Origin: DASXHY01 sp035552155
Lineage (GTDB): Bacteria; Verrucomicrobiota; Verrucomicrobiia; Limisphaerales; DASXHY01
DNA: 64,000 nt
NCBI GenBank assembly: GCA_035552155.1
Contig: DASZLX010000027.1
Coordinates: forward strand, 28,632 to 92,631
Direction: 5' to 3'
Notes under the pieces: model-generated
The model's input: the letters and a program-made list of their open reading frames with translations, nothing else
Database searches by the model: none
What the model was told of the DNA's origin: nothing
Shown here: piece by piece, positions 34,210 to 44,866 of the stretch
Position numbering within the stretch: position 1 is the stretch's first letter
How the letters are laid out: the number at the start of each line of letters is the position of its first letter
Translations under genes and position numbers: made by a program

Positions 34210-36360
34210 GTGAGAATCCTGCGAATACTTCTAATAGCCCTTTGCGCGGGCCTGGCGACCACCGCGGCCCGGGGGGCGCATACGCAGGCGGAATTGGTTC
34301 TGGCCGATGATTTGGCAAAACCCGGCGACACGGTCCTGGCGGGTGTTCATTTAAAAATGGAGGCGGGCTGGCACACGTACTGGAAAAATCCCGGTTCGGC
34401 TGGCATGGCCACAAAAATCGAATGGACGCTGCCAGCGGGCGTCACTGCCGGAGAAATCGAATGGCCGCTGCCGGAAAAAATGCCTCCGGACGAAGTCATC
34501 ACCTACGCCTACGAAAACGAAGTCGTGCTGCTGGTTCCGCTGAAGCTCGCCGCGGATTTGAAGCCGGGCCCGCTCGAGTTGAAGGCCCAAGTGTCATGGC
34601 TCGAATGCAAGGAGCAATGCATTCCCGCCGGCGGGGCGGTTCAAACGACCTTGAACGTGGGCACGGAAACCAAACTGTCCGTCAATGCCGCCTTGCTCAA
34701 TACATGGCAAAGCAAGACGCCCGGCGACGCGAGTTCCTTTGCGATCGGAGCGCACTGGGAAAAAACCGCGGACAACGACATGCGCACATTGGTCCTCCAG
34801 GGAACGCCGAGCGGCGGTGACAGCAGCCCGGTGGCAAAAGCGGATTTTTTTCCGGAGGCCAGTGACGACTTTGAAGTTCAGGGCGCGACCACCAGGATAC
34901 CGTCAAAAAACGGTTTTGCGCTGAGCAAAGCCGTCAAAAAATTCTCCGGCGACTGGCCGGCGAAGATCAGCGGTGTGGTGGTGATTGAAAACGGCAATGA
35001 GAGAAAAGGCTTTGAAATATATGTGCCGGTCACCGCGAGCGCGATCGCAGCCGCGCCAACGCCTGTTCCCACGAAAGCAGCTTCGCAGCCTGCCCAGCCT
35101 CTTTGGCGAATGCTTCTCTACGCGTTTATCGGCGGGCTGATATTGAACGTCATGCCGTGCGTTCTGCCGGTGATTGCGCTGAAGATTCTGGGGTTCGTGA
35201 GGGAGGCGGCAAATGATCGGAGGCAATTGCGGAAGCTGGGGCTCGTGTATCTCGCGGGTGTGCTGGCTTCGTTTTTGATTCTTGCCATCCTGGTCATCGG
35301 GTTGAAAGCGGCGGGAGGCCGGGTCGGTTGGGGCTTCCAATTTAATAACCCATATTTTCTTTTGGCGATCACCACGTTGGTCGTGCTGATTGCGTTGAAC
35401 CTCTTTGGTGTTTTTGAAATCACGCTGGGCGGGGGCGCGCTGAATGCAGCGGTGAACCTCTCGTCCCGTCACGGCGCTGCCGGCGCTTTTTTTAACGGCC
35501 TGCTGGCCACCGTTCTGGCGACCTCCTGCACCGCTCCCTATCTCGGTTCAGCGGTGGGATTTGCGTTCACCGCGCCGCCGGCCATCATCGTCCTTGTCAT
35601 GCTGACGGTGGGATTGGGGCTGGCGTTTCCGTATGTGGTTTTGAGTTGGGAACCGGCGTGGTTAAAATTCCTGCCCAAGCCCGGCGCATGGATGGAAAAA
35701 TTCAAGATAGCGATGGGATTTCCCATGCTTGCGGCGGCGGTCTGGCTTTGCAGCATCCTCTCGACATTTTACGGCGAGCGCACTTGGGCGGTGCCGATAT
35801 TTCTTGTGTTTGTGGCGTTGGCAGCCTGGGTTTACGGGCAATTTGTCCAGAGAGGAATCCGGCATCGCGGTTGGGCTGGGGCGACCGTTCTGTTGCTTTT
35901 GGTGGGCGGATATTCTTATGGGCTGGAACGTCAACTGCGCTGGCGGGAACCGATTACTGAAACCGAGGCCTCCGGCGCCTCCACCGCTTCGACCATCGTT
36001 CCGTCGGTCGGCAACTGGCAAAGCTGGAGCGCGGATGCCGTTGCGAAGGCGCGAAGCGAAGGACGGCCGGTATTGGTTGATTTCACCGCGAAATGGTGTT
36101 TGACCTGCCAAAAGGACGTGAAGCCCGTGCTCGAAAGCCAGGCGGTCGAGGGTAAACTTAAAGAGATGAATGCCGTGACACTCGTCGGCGATTATACGCG
36201 TTTTCCCAGCGATATTTTTGACGAGTTGGCGCGGCATGGACGCGCCGGAGTGCCGCTCGTTTTGGTTTATTCCAAAAACGGCGCGGATGACCCGATTGTT
36301 TTGCCGGAAGCGTTGACGCCGGGAATCGTTCTCAGCGCGCTCGATCGCGCAGCGAAATAA
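34210..36360 (+). CDS. dsbD: Thiol:disulfide interchange protein DsbD (ScsB-like)
   Basis: The 716-residue protein starts at a GTG and carries a signal peptide (ending about residue 22). A periplasmic beta domain contains the Cys pair WLECKEQCIPAGG. Eight predicted membrane helices follow (about 300-580) with the transmembrane Cys residues in MPCVLPV and TSCTAPYLG. The C-terminal thioredoxin domain contains CLTC (DFTAKWCLTCQKDVKPVL). The protein carries electrons from cytoplasmic thioredoxin to the periplasm. It precedes a CPFC redoxin gene by 62 bp, and the two may share a pathway. Confidence 0.95.
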   Translation: MRILRILLIALCAGLATTAARGAHTQAELVLADDLAKPGDTVLAGVHLKMEAGWHTYWKNPGSAGMATKIEWTLPAGVTAGEIEWPLPEKMPPDEVITYAYENEVVLLVPLKLAADLKPGPLELKAQVSWLECKEQCIPAGGAVQTTLNVGTETKLSVNAALLNTWQSKTPGDASSFAIGAHWEKTADNDMRTLVLQGTPSGGDSSPVAKADFFPEASDDFEVQGATTRIPSKNGFALSKAVKKFSGDWPAKISGVVVIENGNERKGFEIYVPVTASAIAAAPTPVPTKAASQPAQPLWRMLLYAFIGGLILNVMPCVLPVIALKILGFVREAANDRRQLRKLGLVYLAGVLASFLILAILVIGLKAAGGRVGWGFQFNNPYFLLAITTLVVLIALNLFGVFEITLGGGALNAAVNLSSRHGAAGAFFNGLLATVLATSCTAPYLGSAVGFAFTAPPAIIVLVMLTVGLGLAFPYVVLSWEPAWLKFLPKPGAWMEKFKIAMGFPMLAAAVWLCSILSTFYGERTWAVPIFLVFVALAAWVYGQFVQRGIRHRGWAGATVLLLLVGGYSYGLERQLRWREPITETEASGASTASTIVPSVGNWQSWSADAVAKARSEGRPVLVDFTAKWCLTCQKDVKPVLESQAVEGKLKEMNAVTLVGDYTRFPSDIFDELARHGRAGVPLVLVYSKNGADDPIVLPEALTPGIVLSALDRAAK

Positions 36361-36422
36361 TTGAACCCATTTGCCCCTGTGTGTCTCTTATTCTATGGTG
36401 ATTGAGACGGCAAAGGAATGTT

Positions 36423-37016
36423 ATGAAACGAGCGATTGCATTTCTCGGATTGATTGCCTTGACCGGCGCGGCCTTCGGCGCAGTTGAGATTGGCAAACCA
36501 GCGCCGGATTTCACCGGCACGGACATACATGGAAAGACGTATCACCTCAGCGATTTCAAAGGCAAACTCGTGGTGCTGGAATCCTACAACCAGGATTGTC
36601 CATTTTGTCATAACCAATACCAGACCGGGGCGATGCCGGAATTGCAGAAGGAAATGACGGACAAGGGCGTGATCTGGCTGATGGTGTATTCAGTCAATCC
36701 ACGCAATCATACTCATCGCACGCCGGAACAGGCGCGGGCGGAATGGACCGAATACAAGATGCACGCCACCGCGTGGCTCGACGACAGTTCCGGCGCGATC
36801 GGCCGCTTGTATGGGATGAAAACGACGCCGAACATGTTCGTCATCGATAAGAGCGGGACGCTGGTTTACGAGGGCGCGATCGACGACCAACCGGACCCGG
36901 AACATGATCCGCATCAGGCGCACAATTATGCCCGCGACGCCGTGAACAAGACTTTGGCGGGAGAAAAAGTGACGGTGTCGGAGACGAAGTCTTACGGGTG
37001 CGCCATTAAATACTGA
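36423..37016 (+). CDS. Secreted AhpC/TlpA-type thioredoxin-fold protein
   Basis: The 197-residue protein has a signal peptide (MKRAIAFLGLIALTGAAFGAV) and the AhpC/TSA-redoxin fold: IGKPAPDFTGTDIHGKTYHLSDFKGKLVVLES, then the CPFC motif in NQDCPFCHNQY, and TTPNMFVIDKSGTLVYEG. Two cysteines spaced CxxC suggest disulfide reductase or isomerase use rather than peroxidase activity. A third Cys near the end (SYGCAIKY) is typical of this subfamily. It directly follows dsbD, which could supply electrons. The start was moved from 36402 to the ATG at 36423 so that the signal is intact. Confidence 0.88.
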   Translation: MKRAIAFLGLIALTGAAFGAVEIGKPAPDFTGTDIHGKTYHLSDFKGKLVVLESYNQDCPFCHNQYQTGAMPELQKEMTDKGVIWLMVYSVNPRNHTHRTPEQARAEWTEYKMHATAWLDDSSGAIGRLYGMKTTPNMFVIDKSGTLVYEGAIDDQPDPEHDPHQAHNYARDAVNKTLAGEKVTVSETKSYGCAIKY

Positions 37017-37068
37017 CTCATTTACGATTTACGAGCCGGTGGAGGCGCGTAACGCAGGTCGTAACTCG

Positions 37069-38451
<1,383 letters not shown>

Positions 38452-38454
38452 GGC

Positions 38455-38562
38455 AAATGGTCGAACGAGTTAAATCGGTTAAATGAGTTGGATGGGTTAA
38501 ATAGTCTTCGAGCGACACGTGATTAGTTATTTAACCAATCGCCGGTTTAACTTATTTAACGA
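38455..38562. repeat. GTTAAAT-type repeat element, copy 1
   Basis: The accC-accB gap contains tandem GTTAAAT-like units (GAGTTAAATCGGTTAAATGAGTTGG and related) on one side and the complementary ATTTAAC units on the other. These are separated by an unrelated centre, so the element can fold as a long imperfect hairpin. Related copies lie at about 47945, 49625 and 51941. Confidence 0.7.
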
Positions 38563-39048
38563 TCAGCTGGGCCGAATCTTGAACAGCGGCTGGCCAAATT
38601 CCACCGGTTTCGCGTTCTCCACCAGGACCTGAGTGATGACTCCCTTGGCCTCGGCTTTGATTTCGTTCATGACCTTCATGGCCTCGATGATGCAGACGAC
38701 CGTTTCCGGGTTAACTTCCATTCCGACTTCGATATACGGTCCGGATTCCGGGGAAGGCGAGCGATAAAAGGTGCCGATCATGGGTGACTTGATTTCCTGT
38801 TCACCCGAGCCGCTCATGCCGGCGGAACCGGCTGCTGACGACGGACTGGCAATCTGGGGCGGCGCTCCCGCGCCCACCGGCTGGGTATAGGTGACCATGG
38901 GTGCCTCTTCGTAAACTACGGGCTGCATGGCGGTTCCACCCGTGTTCCGCTTGAGCTTGATTTTGAAATCTTCCTTTTCCAATTCGAACTCCGATACGGA
39001 GTTCTTTTTCATCAGGTCAATGATTGCCTTTATATCTTTTAGGTCCAC
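38563..39048 (-). CDS. accB: Acetyl-CoA carboxylase biotin carboxyl carrier protein
   Basis: The 161-residue BCCP has the N-terminal dimer/interaction region (LKDIKAIIDLMKKNSVSEFELEKEDFKIKLKR), a Pro/Ala-rich linker, and a C-terminal biotinyl domain. The biotin-bearing Lys is in the motif EAMKVMNEIKAE. Its length is usual. It lies immediately upstream of accC, and accA is elsewhere in the window (45358). Confidence 0.97.
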   Translation of the reverse strand: MDLKDIKAIIDLMKKNSVSEFELEKEDFKIKLKRNTGGTAMQPVVYEEAPMVTYTQPVGAGAPPQIASPSSAAGSAGMSGSGEQEIKSPMIGTFYRSPSPESGPYIEVGMEVNPETVVCIIEAMKVMNEIKAEAKGVITQVLVENAKPVEFGQPLFKIRPS

Positions 39049-39274
39049 AGTTCTTTAATGATTAAAATTCTTTATGCATCCTAATCCGTTTGAGCCATCA
39101 TCAGAAGCAGGAAAGCAGCAGCCGGACACGGCCCCCGCCTTAAAAACCTTCATTTAACGGTTCGGAACATAGCGTCCGCCGAAAAAAGCGTCAAGAAGTA
39201 AATGCCACGAGAAAAACATCTTGATAAAAACCCGCAAAAAACGCTTGGTTTTGTTGATGAAAGCAAACATTTTA

Positions 39275-39706
39275 CTAAACGTTAACGTTAACCGAAGCTT
39301 CTAAGGCCAAAAGGTAGGAATTGGCACCGAACCCCGATATTTGGCCCTTGCATACCGGCGCAATCAGAGATTTATGACGAAACTCTTCTCTGGCGTGGAT
39401 ATTGGAGAGATGAATCTCGATCGTCGGGACGCCCACCGCAGAAATCGCATCCCTGAGAGCAATGCTGGTATGGGTATAAGCGGCTGCGTTGAGAACGATA
39501 ACGTCAAAGTTACCCTTGGATTGTTGAATCCAAGCCACTAATTCGCCCTCCAGGTTGGTTTGACGGAAGTCGATTTCGGCGCCTAACTTGGCTGCGCGCT
39601 CGCGAACTTTGGCCTCGATGTCTTTCAGGGTGGTATGGCCATAGACTTCCGGCTCGCGTTGGCCGAGGAGGTTCAAATTGGGTCCGTTGAGGAAGAGAAT
39701 CTTCAT
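39275..39706 (-). CDS. aroQ: Type II 3-dehydroquinate dehydratase
   Basis: The 143-residue enzyme converts 3-dehydroquinate to 3-dehydroshikimate in the shikimate pathway. The N-terminal signature is FLNGPNLNLLGQREPEVYG with the catalytic Tyr at its end, LNAAAYTHTSIALRDAI follows, and HLSNIHAREEFRHKSLI contains active-site residues. I start at 39706 (MKILFLNG), because the longer frame overlaps the upstream gene with poor protein character. The clustering with accB-accC is common in bacteria. A 226-bp gap without recognised features separates it from accB. Confidence 0.96.
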   Translation of the reverse strand: MKILFLNGPNLNLLGQREPEVYGHTTLKDIEAKVRERAAKLGAEIDFRQTNLEGELVAWIQQSKGNFDVIVLNAAAYTHTSIALRDAISAVGVPTIEIHLSNIHAREEFRHKSLIAPVCKGQISGFGANSYLLALEASVNVNV

Positions 39707-39717
39707 CGCGGGTGAGC

Positions 39718-41142
39718 CTAAACAGCTGGGATTGGTTTGTCGACCCGATTTGCGGACGCCCCCAGAAGGCAACCGCTTAAAGTAAAGGCGGTCCACGCGA
39801 GGGCGGGCACAAACAAACTGAATTCAATAAAACCCTGAATGAACCACCCCAACAGTCCGGCGAGAATGGCAAATTGAAACCAATCGCCCAGTGTCCAAAC
39901 TCGCCGCCCAATAGTCCAAAGCAACAGCCCGATCCAGGCGGCATAGGCCAGCCCGCCCAAGACGCCCGAATCCGAAAACTGTTCCAGATAATCATTATGA
40001 ACGAGGCGCGCCATTTCGGATTCCGGCCGTTTCAGCAAGGCATAGGGACGTTGAAAGGTTCCGGGTCCCGTCCCAAACACGGGATGCTCGGCGACGACTC
40101 GCCCCGCCGCGTGCCAGTAATCAAATCGCGCGCCCACGCTGGTTGCGCCTTTGGCAAAATAAGTTTGAAACCGCAGGCCGAACACGATCAATCCCCCCGC
40201 AACCAAGGTGAGAACAACCAGCCATTTCAGGCGTCGAGCCCAGTTTAATCGGCAAAGCCAGAAGGCGCCGATGGCCAGCGCTATCAGCCACCCCGATTTC
40301 GAGCCCGACCAAAACAGGCCGGCCAGTCCGAGAAACACGGTCAATCCCATGGCCGCGAGCCAGGTCGCGCGCCGGAGATGACGCGTGCCTTGCCAGACTA
40401 AGACGATCGCCACCGGCAAGAGCAGGAGTACGATGCCGGCGAGGGCGTTGGGATACACCAGCGTGCCGTGCACTCGCGCTTTGTCGTATTTAGCAATGAT
40501 AACCGGATTGGCGATATCCACGTCGTTGGTGTGAATGATGATGTTCTCGTGTTGCAGTTGTTGGAACATGTCCGGCGGCATGTTCGTCCAGCCCAGGCGC
40601 TGGCTTTCGACGAGGAATTGCCGTTCGCTGGGAAATTCAAAGAGCCGTTGGTCCACCGCGCGTATCAAACAGAAGGCAAAAGCCGCCAGCAGACCCGCCA
40701 TCAGGAAGCGCGAACTCCGTCCTCCCGCCATCACGAGCGCTCCCAGGAAATAACAGGCCAGGCAGCCGGCGAATTGCCAAAGTGTGACCGAGGTCAGTTT
40801 GTGATACGGGCTTTGCGCCGAGGACAGCACCTGCCAGGCAAACCAAACCAATGGCAGAACCCACAGCCAGCGGCTTCCGGGCCAGCGCGGTTTTTTGGCG
40901 ACTGCGAGGACCGCGCCAATCACCGCGAGGACGGCAAGGAGCCAATTCGCCCAATGCAACGGCCACGCGTTGTGCAGGAAGTCCGACGTCGATGCAGGAG
41001 TGTCAATGATTTGATCGAGAATGACCGGATTCCCAAACTTTACGACGGTGAGCCCGAGAAACAGACCGAATGCCGCCGCAAAAATCGCCGCGGCAGTGAT
41101 TCGAGTTGCGGCGGGGTGGGTGGGCGCGGGCGGTTTCTTCAC
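39718..41142 (-). CDS. O-antigen ligase (WaaL/Wzy-like) membrane protein
   Basis: The 474-residue polytopic protein has about ten predicted membrane helices. A large loop contains NNDV-like charged segments and the conserved AEHPVFGTGPGTFQRPYALLKRPESEMARLVHNDYLEQFSDSGVLGGLAYAAW region, which resembles the O-antigen ligase/polymerase family. The likely role is in surface polysaccharide assembly at the periplasmic face. Its start overlaps the holB stop by four bases, so they are coupled, although the functions look unrelated. Confidence 0.8.
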   Translation of the reverse strand: MKKPPAPTHPAATRITAAAIFAAAFGLFLGLTVVKFGNPVILDQIIDTPASTSDFLHNAWPLHWANWLLAVLAVIGAVLAVAKKPRWPGSRWLWVLPLVWFAWQVLSSAQSPYHKLTSVTLWQFAGCLACYFLGALVMAGGRSSRFLMAGLLAAFAFCLIRAVDQRLFEFPSERQFLVESQRLGWTNMPPDMFQQLQHENIIIHTNDVDIANPVIIAKYDKARVHGTLVYPNALAGIVLLLLPVAIVLVWQGTRHLRRATWLAAMGLTVFLGLAGLFWSGSKSGWLIALAIGAFWLCRLNWARRLKWLVVLTLVAGGLIVFGLRFQTYFAKGATSVGARFDYWHAAGRVVAEHPVFGTGPGTFQRPYALLKRPESEMARLVHNDYLEQFSDSGVLGGLAYAAWIGLLLWTIGRRVWTLGDWFQFAILAGLLGWFIQGFIEFSLFVPALAWTAFTLSGCLLGASANRVDKPIPAV

Positions 41143-42200
41143 AAACGCAATTTCAAGAGACCGACCTCCAGCGCGAGGGCCTCCTGCACATTGGTGTGCA
41201 GCAGCCGCTGCGTTCCTTCAATGATTTGCAAGTTCTCCACCGCATCCTTCGCGGAAATTCGCGCGGCCACTTTCCGCGTGCCGGCAAGTTCCGGAAAATT
41301 CAACAACTCCGCTGCGGCGGTTTCGGATTTCGGATTTCGGATTTCGGATTTGGAGATGGCCATCAGCCAGACATCGCGGAGCCAGCGCTGCACGATGGCG
41401 AGCAAATCCATCCGCTGCCGCCGGTATTCCGCCTCGATGGCCGCCGCGAGTTCGTCCTCCCATTTCTCCCGCAGATCCTTTTCCACATCGTCATATTTTT
41501 GCAACGGTGAGCGCGCCGTAAGGCTCTCATCGATGGCTGTTTTCATCGCATTCAATTTTTGCAACAGCACATCCATCAACCGGTAACGTCCGAGCAGGCT
41601 TTTCTGTTCGGCCGCAGCCATTTCGCTGAATCCCGCCAGCCATTCCATTTCGGGCTTCGGCAAGGGGCGCGGGCCATCGCCGGAAAAATTCAAGCGCAGG
41701 CAGCGGGATATGATCGTTTCGAGCAATCGTTGCGGCTCGGTGGTCAAGAGGATGAGCACGGATTTGGCTGGCGGCTCTTCCAGCGTTTTCAAAAAGGCGT
41801 TCGCACCCTGCACATTCAAGCGGTCGGCGGCGACGATGGTGGCCACCTTGTATTCCGCCTCGGAGGGTTTGAGGTTGATGTCATGCATCAAATCCCGCAT
41901 TTGCGCCACGCTGACGGTCCGCGATTTCGATTCCGGGCGCACCCAATGCACGTCGGCGTGGTTGCCGTTCGCGATTTTGCGGCAGTTAAGGCATTCGTCG
42001 CAGCAATCAATCGTCACGCCGCCCGCGCCGCGCACCGGTTGCTGGCAGTTCAAGGTTTTGGCGAGCGTTTGAGCAATTGCTTCGAGTTCGCTCAAATCGT
42101 GCCCGGTAAAAAGATAGGCATGCGCCAGCCGGCCGCGTTCGAGCGAACGCTGCAACAGACCCACCCCTTGCTCCTGATCGGGAAAATTTTTAAATGCCAT
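41139..42200 (-). CDS. holB: DNA polymerase III delta-prime subunit-like protein
   Basis: The 353-residue clamp-loader protein shows LLQRSLERGRLAHAYLFTGHDLSELEAIAQTLAKTL, the zinc-binding CCDECLNCRKIANGNHADVHWVRPE, VATIVAADRLNVQGANAFLKTLEEPPAKSVLILLT, and SRCLRLNF. The ATP-binding Walker A is weak or degenerate, as in delta-prime. Residues around 280-295 contain an insertion (SKSEIRNPKSET) encoded by a 7-nt tandem repeat at 41324-41351. The start was taken at 42200 (MAFKNFPDQ), because the longer frame runs into repeat sequence. Confidence 0.9.
   Translation of the reverse strand: MAFKNFPDQEQGVGLLQRSLERGRLAHAYLFTGHDLSELEAIAQTLAKTLNCQQPVRGAGGVTIDCCDECLNCRKIANGNHADVHWVRPESKSRTVSVAQMRDLMHDINLKPSEAEYKVATIVAADRLNVQGANAFLKTLEEPPAKSVLILLTTEPQRLLETIISRCLRLNFSGDGPRPLPKPEMEWLAGFSEMAAAEQKSLLGRYRLMDVLLQKLNAMKTAIDESLTARSPLQKYDDVEKDLREKWEDELAAAIEAEYRRQRMDLLAIVQRWLRDVWLMAISKSEIRNPKSETAAAELLNFPELAGTRKVAARISAKDAVENLQIIEGTQRLLHTNVQEALALEVGLLKLRL
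41324..41351. repeat. Four tandem 7-bp CGGATTT units inside holB
   Basis: Exactly four copies of CGGATTT occupy 41324-41330, 41331-41337, 41338-41344 and 41345-41351. They are read in frame as part of the holB insertion. Because the unit is not a multiple of three, gain or loss of one copy would shift the holB frame. Confidence 0.85.
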
Positions 42201-42267
42201 GCCGCGCGAATTTAACCGCGGGGACTGCGGATGACACGGAGAAAAATGTGAGAATTGAAGCGGGGTG

Positions 42268-42319
42268 AATGACGAATGGCAATGAAGCGGAGCCTTCTCG
42301 TCATTCATTGTTCGTCATT
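42268..42319. repeat. AATGACGAA inverted repeat at the ligD-holB junction
   Basis: AATGACGAA at 42268-42276 faces its complement at 42311-42319. The units around are degenerate AATGACG/AATGGCA heptads. The last codons of ligD (PMTNNE, stop at 42301) are made of this repeat, so the gene end appears to be supplied by the repeat. Confidence 0.6.
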
Positions 42320-43995
42320 GGCCTGGCCTTCTCCCGCACCACTTCCAGCGGTCGTTTGTCCTCGCGCATGCCAAGAAATGCGGGTTGGCGGAGGTGACCG
42401 TCGCGGGTCCATTCGGCGAAACGAATTTCGCAGACAAGTTTCGGATCAAGCCAGGTGCAGCGTTTCATTTCGGCGGCGGTGAGGCCGCGGCCGAATCGCC
42501 CGGCTTTTTCCGGCAGGTTCACGAAGGGACAATCCCGGCGAATCAACTTTTGGAATTTTTGATGCAGCGATTTCAGCAGCTTTTGGTCAAAGCCAGTTCC
42601 CACTTTAGCGGCGAATTTCAATTTTTTATCCTCGTAGTAGCCGACGACGAGCGCGCCGAAGTTTGAGCGAGTGCCGCGCGGTTCGGAGTAGCCGCCAATG
42701 ACAAATTCCTGTTGCGTGGTCCACTTGAATTTCACCCACGCGCCGCTGCGCCGGCCGATTTCGTATTTCGAATCCTTCCGCTTCGCGATCACGCCTTCCA
42801 ACCCGCGCGCCTGCATCTCTTTCAGGACCCGGTGGGAGTCCGCATCGATGCTGGCGGAAAAACGCACCGCATCGGGCATTTGCGCGAGCAGCATTTTGGC
42901 CATGGCCTTGCGTTTCAGCAGCGGCACGGCCGTTAAATCCTTGCCATCCAGTTGGATTAAATCGAAAACGTAATAAAAAATCGGCGGACGCTCGCCGGAC
43001 AATTCGCGCGCCTGCAGCAACTGAAATGACGGGCGCCCGTGCTCATCCAACGCCACGATCTCGCCATCGAGCATGGCTTCCTTGCACGGCAATTTTTTCA
43101 ATGCTTCCGCGATTTCCGGAAACTTGGCGTTGAAATCCTTGGCATTGCGCGAGACCAGTTGAGTTTCCTTACCCCGCTTCATTCCCAGCGACCGCACGCC
43201 GTCGAATTTCAATTCGTAAATCCAATCCTCGCCCCGAGGCAGGTTTTCCACCAATATCGCCTTCATTGGCTCGACAAATGCAGCCTTTCGTTTCGGCAGG
43301 CGTGATTTTTTAATTTCCTCTTCCGCCTGTTTTAAATGTGCTTCCGGCATCCTCGCGGCTGTTTTAACGATCAACTCGCGGGTGGTTTGCCTGATTGTGG
43401 GTTGTGCCTTCCGATTGCTCTGCCATTGCGCGTCGTTTTCTTCCGCGATTTTCTTCATTGACCGCTTCGTCAAGACGGATTGGTCGTCCGCCCGCGCTGA
43501 AATTTCCGGCAAATCATCACCGCTTTTGAGCAACAACCATTGCGGCTTGTCCTCGCGTTCGCGCGGGCGCATTCGCACCAGCGTCCACTCGCCCTTCAAT
43601 TTTTTTCCGCGCAACGTCAGGTGCAGCTTGCCGCTTTCGAGTGACTTTAGCGGGTCCCCCGAGACTTCATAAGAGCCGATGTCCCAAACCATCACCGTGC
43701 CCGCGCCGTAATTGCCTGCGGGGATCGTGCCTTCAAACTGCGCGTAATCGAGCGGATGATCCTCGACCTGCACGGCCAGCCGCCGGTCGCCGTGGGTGGT
43801 GGGGAAACCCTTCGGCACCGCCCAGGATTTCAGCACGCCGTCCATCTCGAGCCGGAAATCATAATGTAATCGCGTTGCGTCGTGTTTTTGGATGACGAAA
43901 AACGGTTCTTTGAGCGCTGTTTTTTTATGCGCGGCGCCCGCCGGTTCGCTTGTACGGCGGAAATTTCGTTTGGCTTGATATTCTTTGAGGCTCAT
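42301..43995 (-). CDS. LigD-type ATP-dependent DNA ligase with N-terminal phosphoesterase domain
   Basis: This 564-residue protein of two modules lacks the polymerase domain of full-length LigD. The N-terminal 3-phosphoesterase domain is about residues 25-190 (FFVIQKHDATRLHYDFRLEMDGVLKSWAVPKG, HPLDYAQFEGTIPAGNYGAGTV). The ligase domain starts with AAFVEPMKAILVENLPRGEDWIYELKFDGVRSLG and carries the AMP-accepting Lys in YELKFDG (about residue 263). EGVIAKRKDSKYEIGRRSGAWVKFKW is the nucleotidyltransferase motif IV-V region. The C-terminus matches an OB fold. It acts with the neighbouring Ku protein in nonhomologous end joining. Confidence 0.92.
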   Translation of the reverse strand: MSLKEYQAKRNFRRTSEPAGAAHKKTALKEPFFVIQKHDATRLHYDFRLEMDGVLKSWAVPKGFPTTHGDRRLAVQVEDHPLDYAQFEGTIPAGNYGAGTVMVWDIGSYEVSGDPLKSLESGKLHLTLRGKKLKGEWTLVRMRPREREDKPQWLLLKSGDDLPEISARADDQSVLTKRSMKKIAEENDAQWQSNRKAQPTIRQTTRELIVKTAARMPEAHLKQAEEEIKKSRLPKRKAAFVEPMKAILVENLPRGEDWIYELKFDGVRSLGMKRGKETQLVSRNAKDFNAKFPEIAEALKKLPCKEAMLDGEIVALDEHGRPSFQLLQARELSGERPPIFYYVFDLIQLDGKDLTAVPLLKRKAMAKMLLAQMPDAVRFSASIDADSHRVLKEMQARGLEGVIAKRKDSKYEIGRRSGAWVKFKWTTQQEFVIGGYSEPRGTRSNFGALVVGYYEDKKLKFAAKVGTGFDQKLLKSLHQKFQKLIRRDCPFVNLPEKAGRFGRGLTAAEMKRCTWLDPKLVCEIRFAEWTRDGHLRQPAFLGMREDKRPLEVVREKARPMTNNE

Positions 43996-44032
43996 GGGTG
44001 TCTAGCTCCGAATCCCGGCTCAGAAACGAAGA

Positions 44033-44866
44033 TCACGCCGCTTTTTTCAGTTTGCGTTTGTGAGCCGCCGGTTTGCGTTTTGCGGTTTTCCCCTTTTCCG
44101 CGTGCTGCAAGCTTTCCTGAAGGACGGAAACCAAGTCCACCACATTGGTCGGCTTTTTAGTCGCCCCGCGCGGAGTTACTTCCTTGCCCCCGCTCTCCGC
44201 TTTTTCGTGGATGACTTCCAGCAACACCCGGCGGTAATCATCCTGGTATTTCTCAGGCTCCCACTTGCCCGACATTTTCGTGATGAGATCCTTGGCCATG
44301 TCCAATTCCTTCGCCCCGATATGCGGATTTGCGGGGATTTTTAACTCCTTCGTGTCGATGATTTCTTCGGCAAAATGCATCAATTCGAGCACGAGCAAAT
44401 TTTTCTCCGGCTTCACGGCGGCCAGATGCTGCCGCGTTTTAATGACCACCTTTGCGATGCCGACTTTGCCGCTCTGTTTCAAAGCGTCGCGCAAAAGCGC
44501 GTAGGCCTTTTCGCCGCGTTTTTCCGGCTCCAGATAATACGGCTTGTCGAAAAAAATCGGGTCGATCTGGTCCAGTTCTACAAAATCCTGGATGTCCACG
44601 CTCTGGGTGGCCTCGATGTCCGCGCGTTTGAAGTCGTCGTCCTTGAGGACAACGAATTTTCCCTTCTCGTACTCGTACCCTTTTACGATTTGATCCCAGG
44701 GGACGTCCTCGCCATCGGCCTCGGCCACGCGCTTGTAATTAACGGGGCTCAAATCGCTCGCGCGCAGCAGGCGGAATTTTAATTCCTCGCGCCGCGTCGC
44801 GGGGTAAAGAGCAATGGGAATATTGATGAGGCTGAAACTGATGGAACCTTTCCAAATCGCACGCAT
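44033..44866 (-). CDS. ku: Ku protein (bacterial NHEJ)
   Basis: The 277-residue protein binds DNA ends as a homodimer. Typical motifs are MRAIWKGSISFSLINIPIALYPATR, LLRASDLSPVNYKRVAEADGEDVPWDQIVKGYEYEKGKFVVL, DFVELDQIDPIFFDKPYYLEPEKRGEKAYALLRDAL and KIPANPHIGAKELDMAKDLI. A basic C-terminal tail (KRKPAAHKRKLKKAA) extends beyond the core, as in many bacterial Ku proteins. The start is moved from 44887 to the ATG at 44866. The gene is 37 bp upstream of ligD and probably co-transcribed with it. Confidence 0.96.
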   Translation of the reverse strand: MRAIWKGSISFSLINIPIALYPATRREELKFRLLRASDLSPVNYKRVAEADGEDVPWDQIVKGYEYEKGKFVVLKDDDFKRADIEATQSVDIQDFVELDQIDPIFFDKPYYLEPEKRGEKAYALLRDALKQSGKVGIAKVVIKTRQHLAAVKPEKNLLVLELMHFAEEIIDTKELKIPANPHIGAKELDMAKDLITKMSGKWEPEKYQDDYRRVLLEVIHEKAESGGKEVTPRGATKKPTNVVDLVSVLQESLQHAEKGKTAKRKPAAHKRKLKKAA

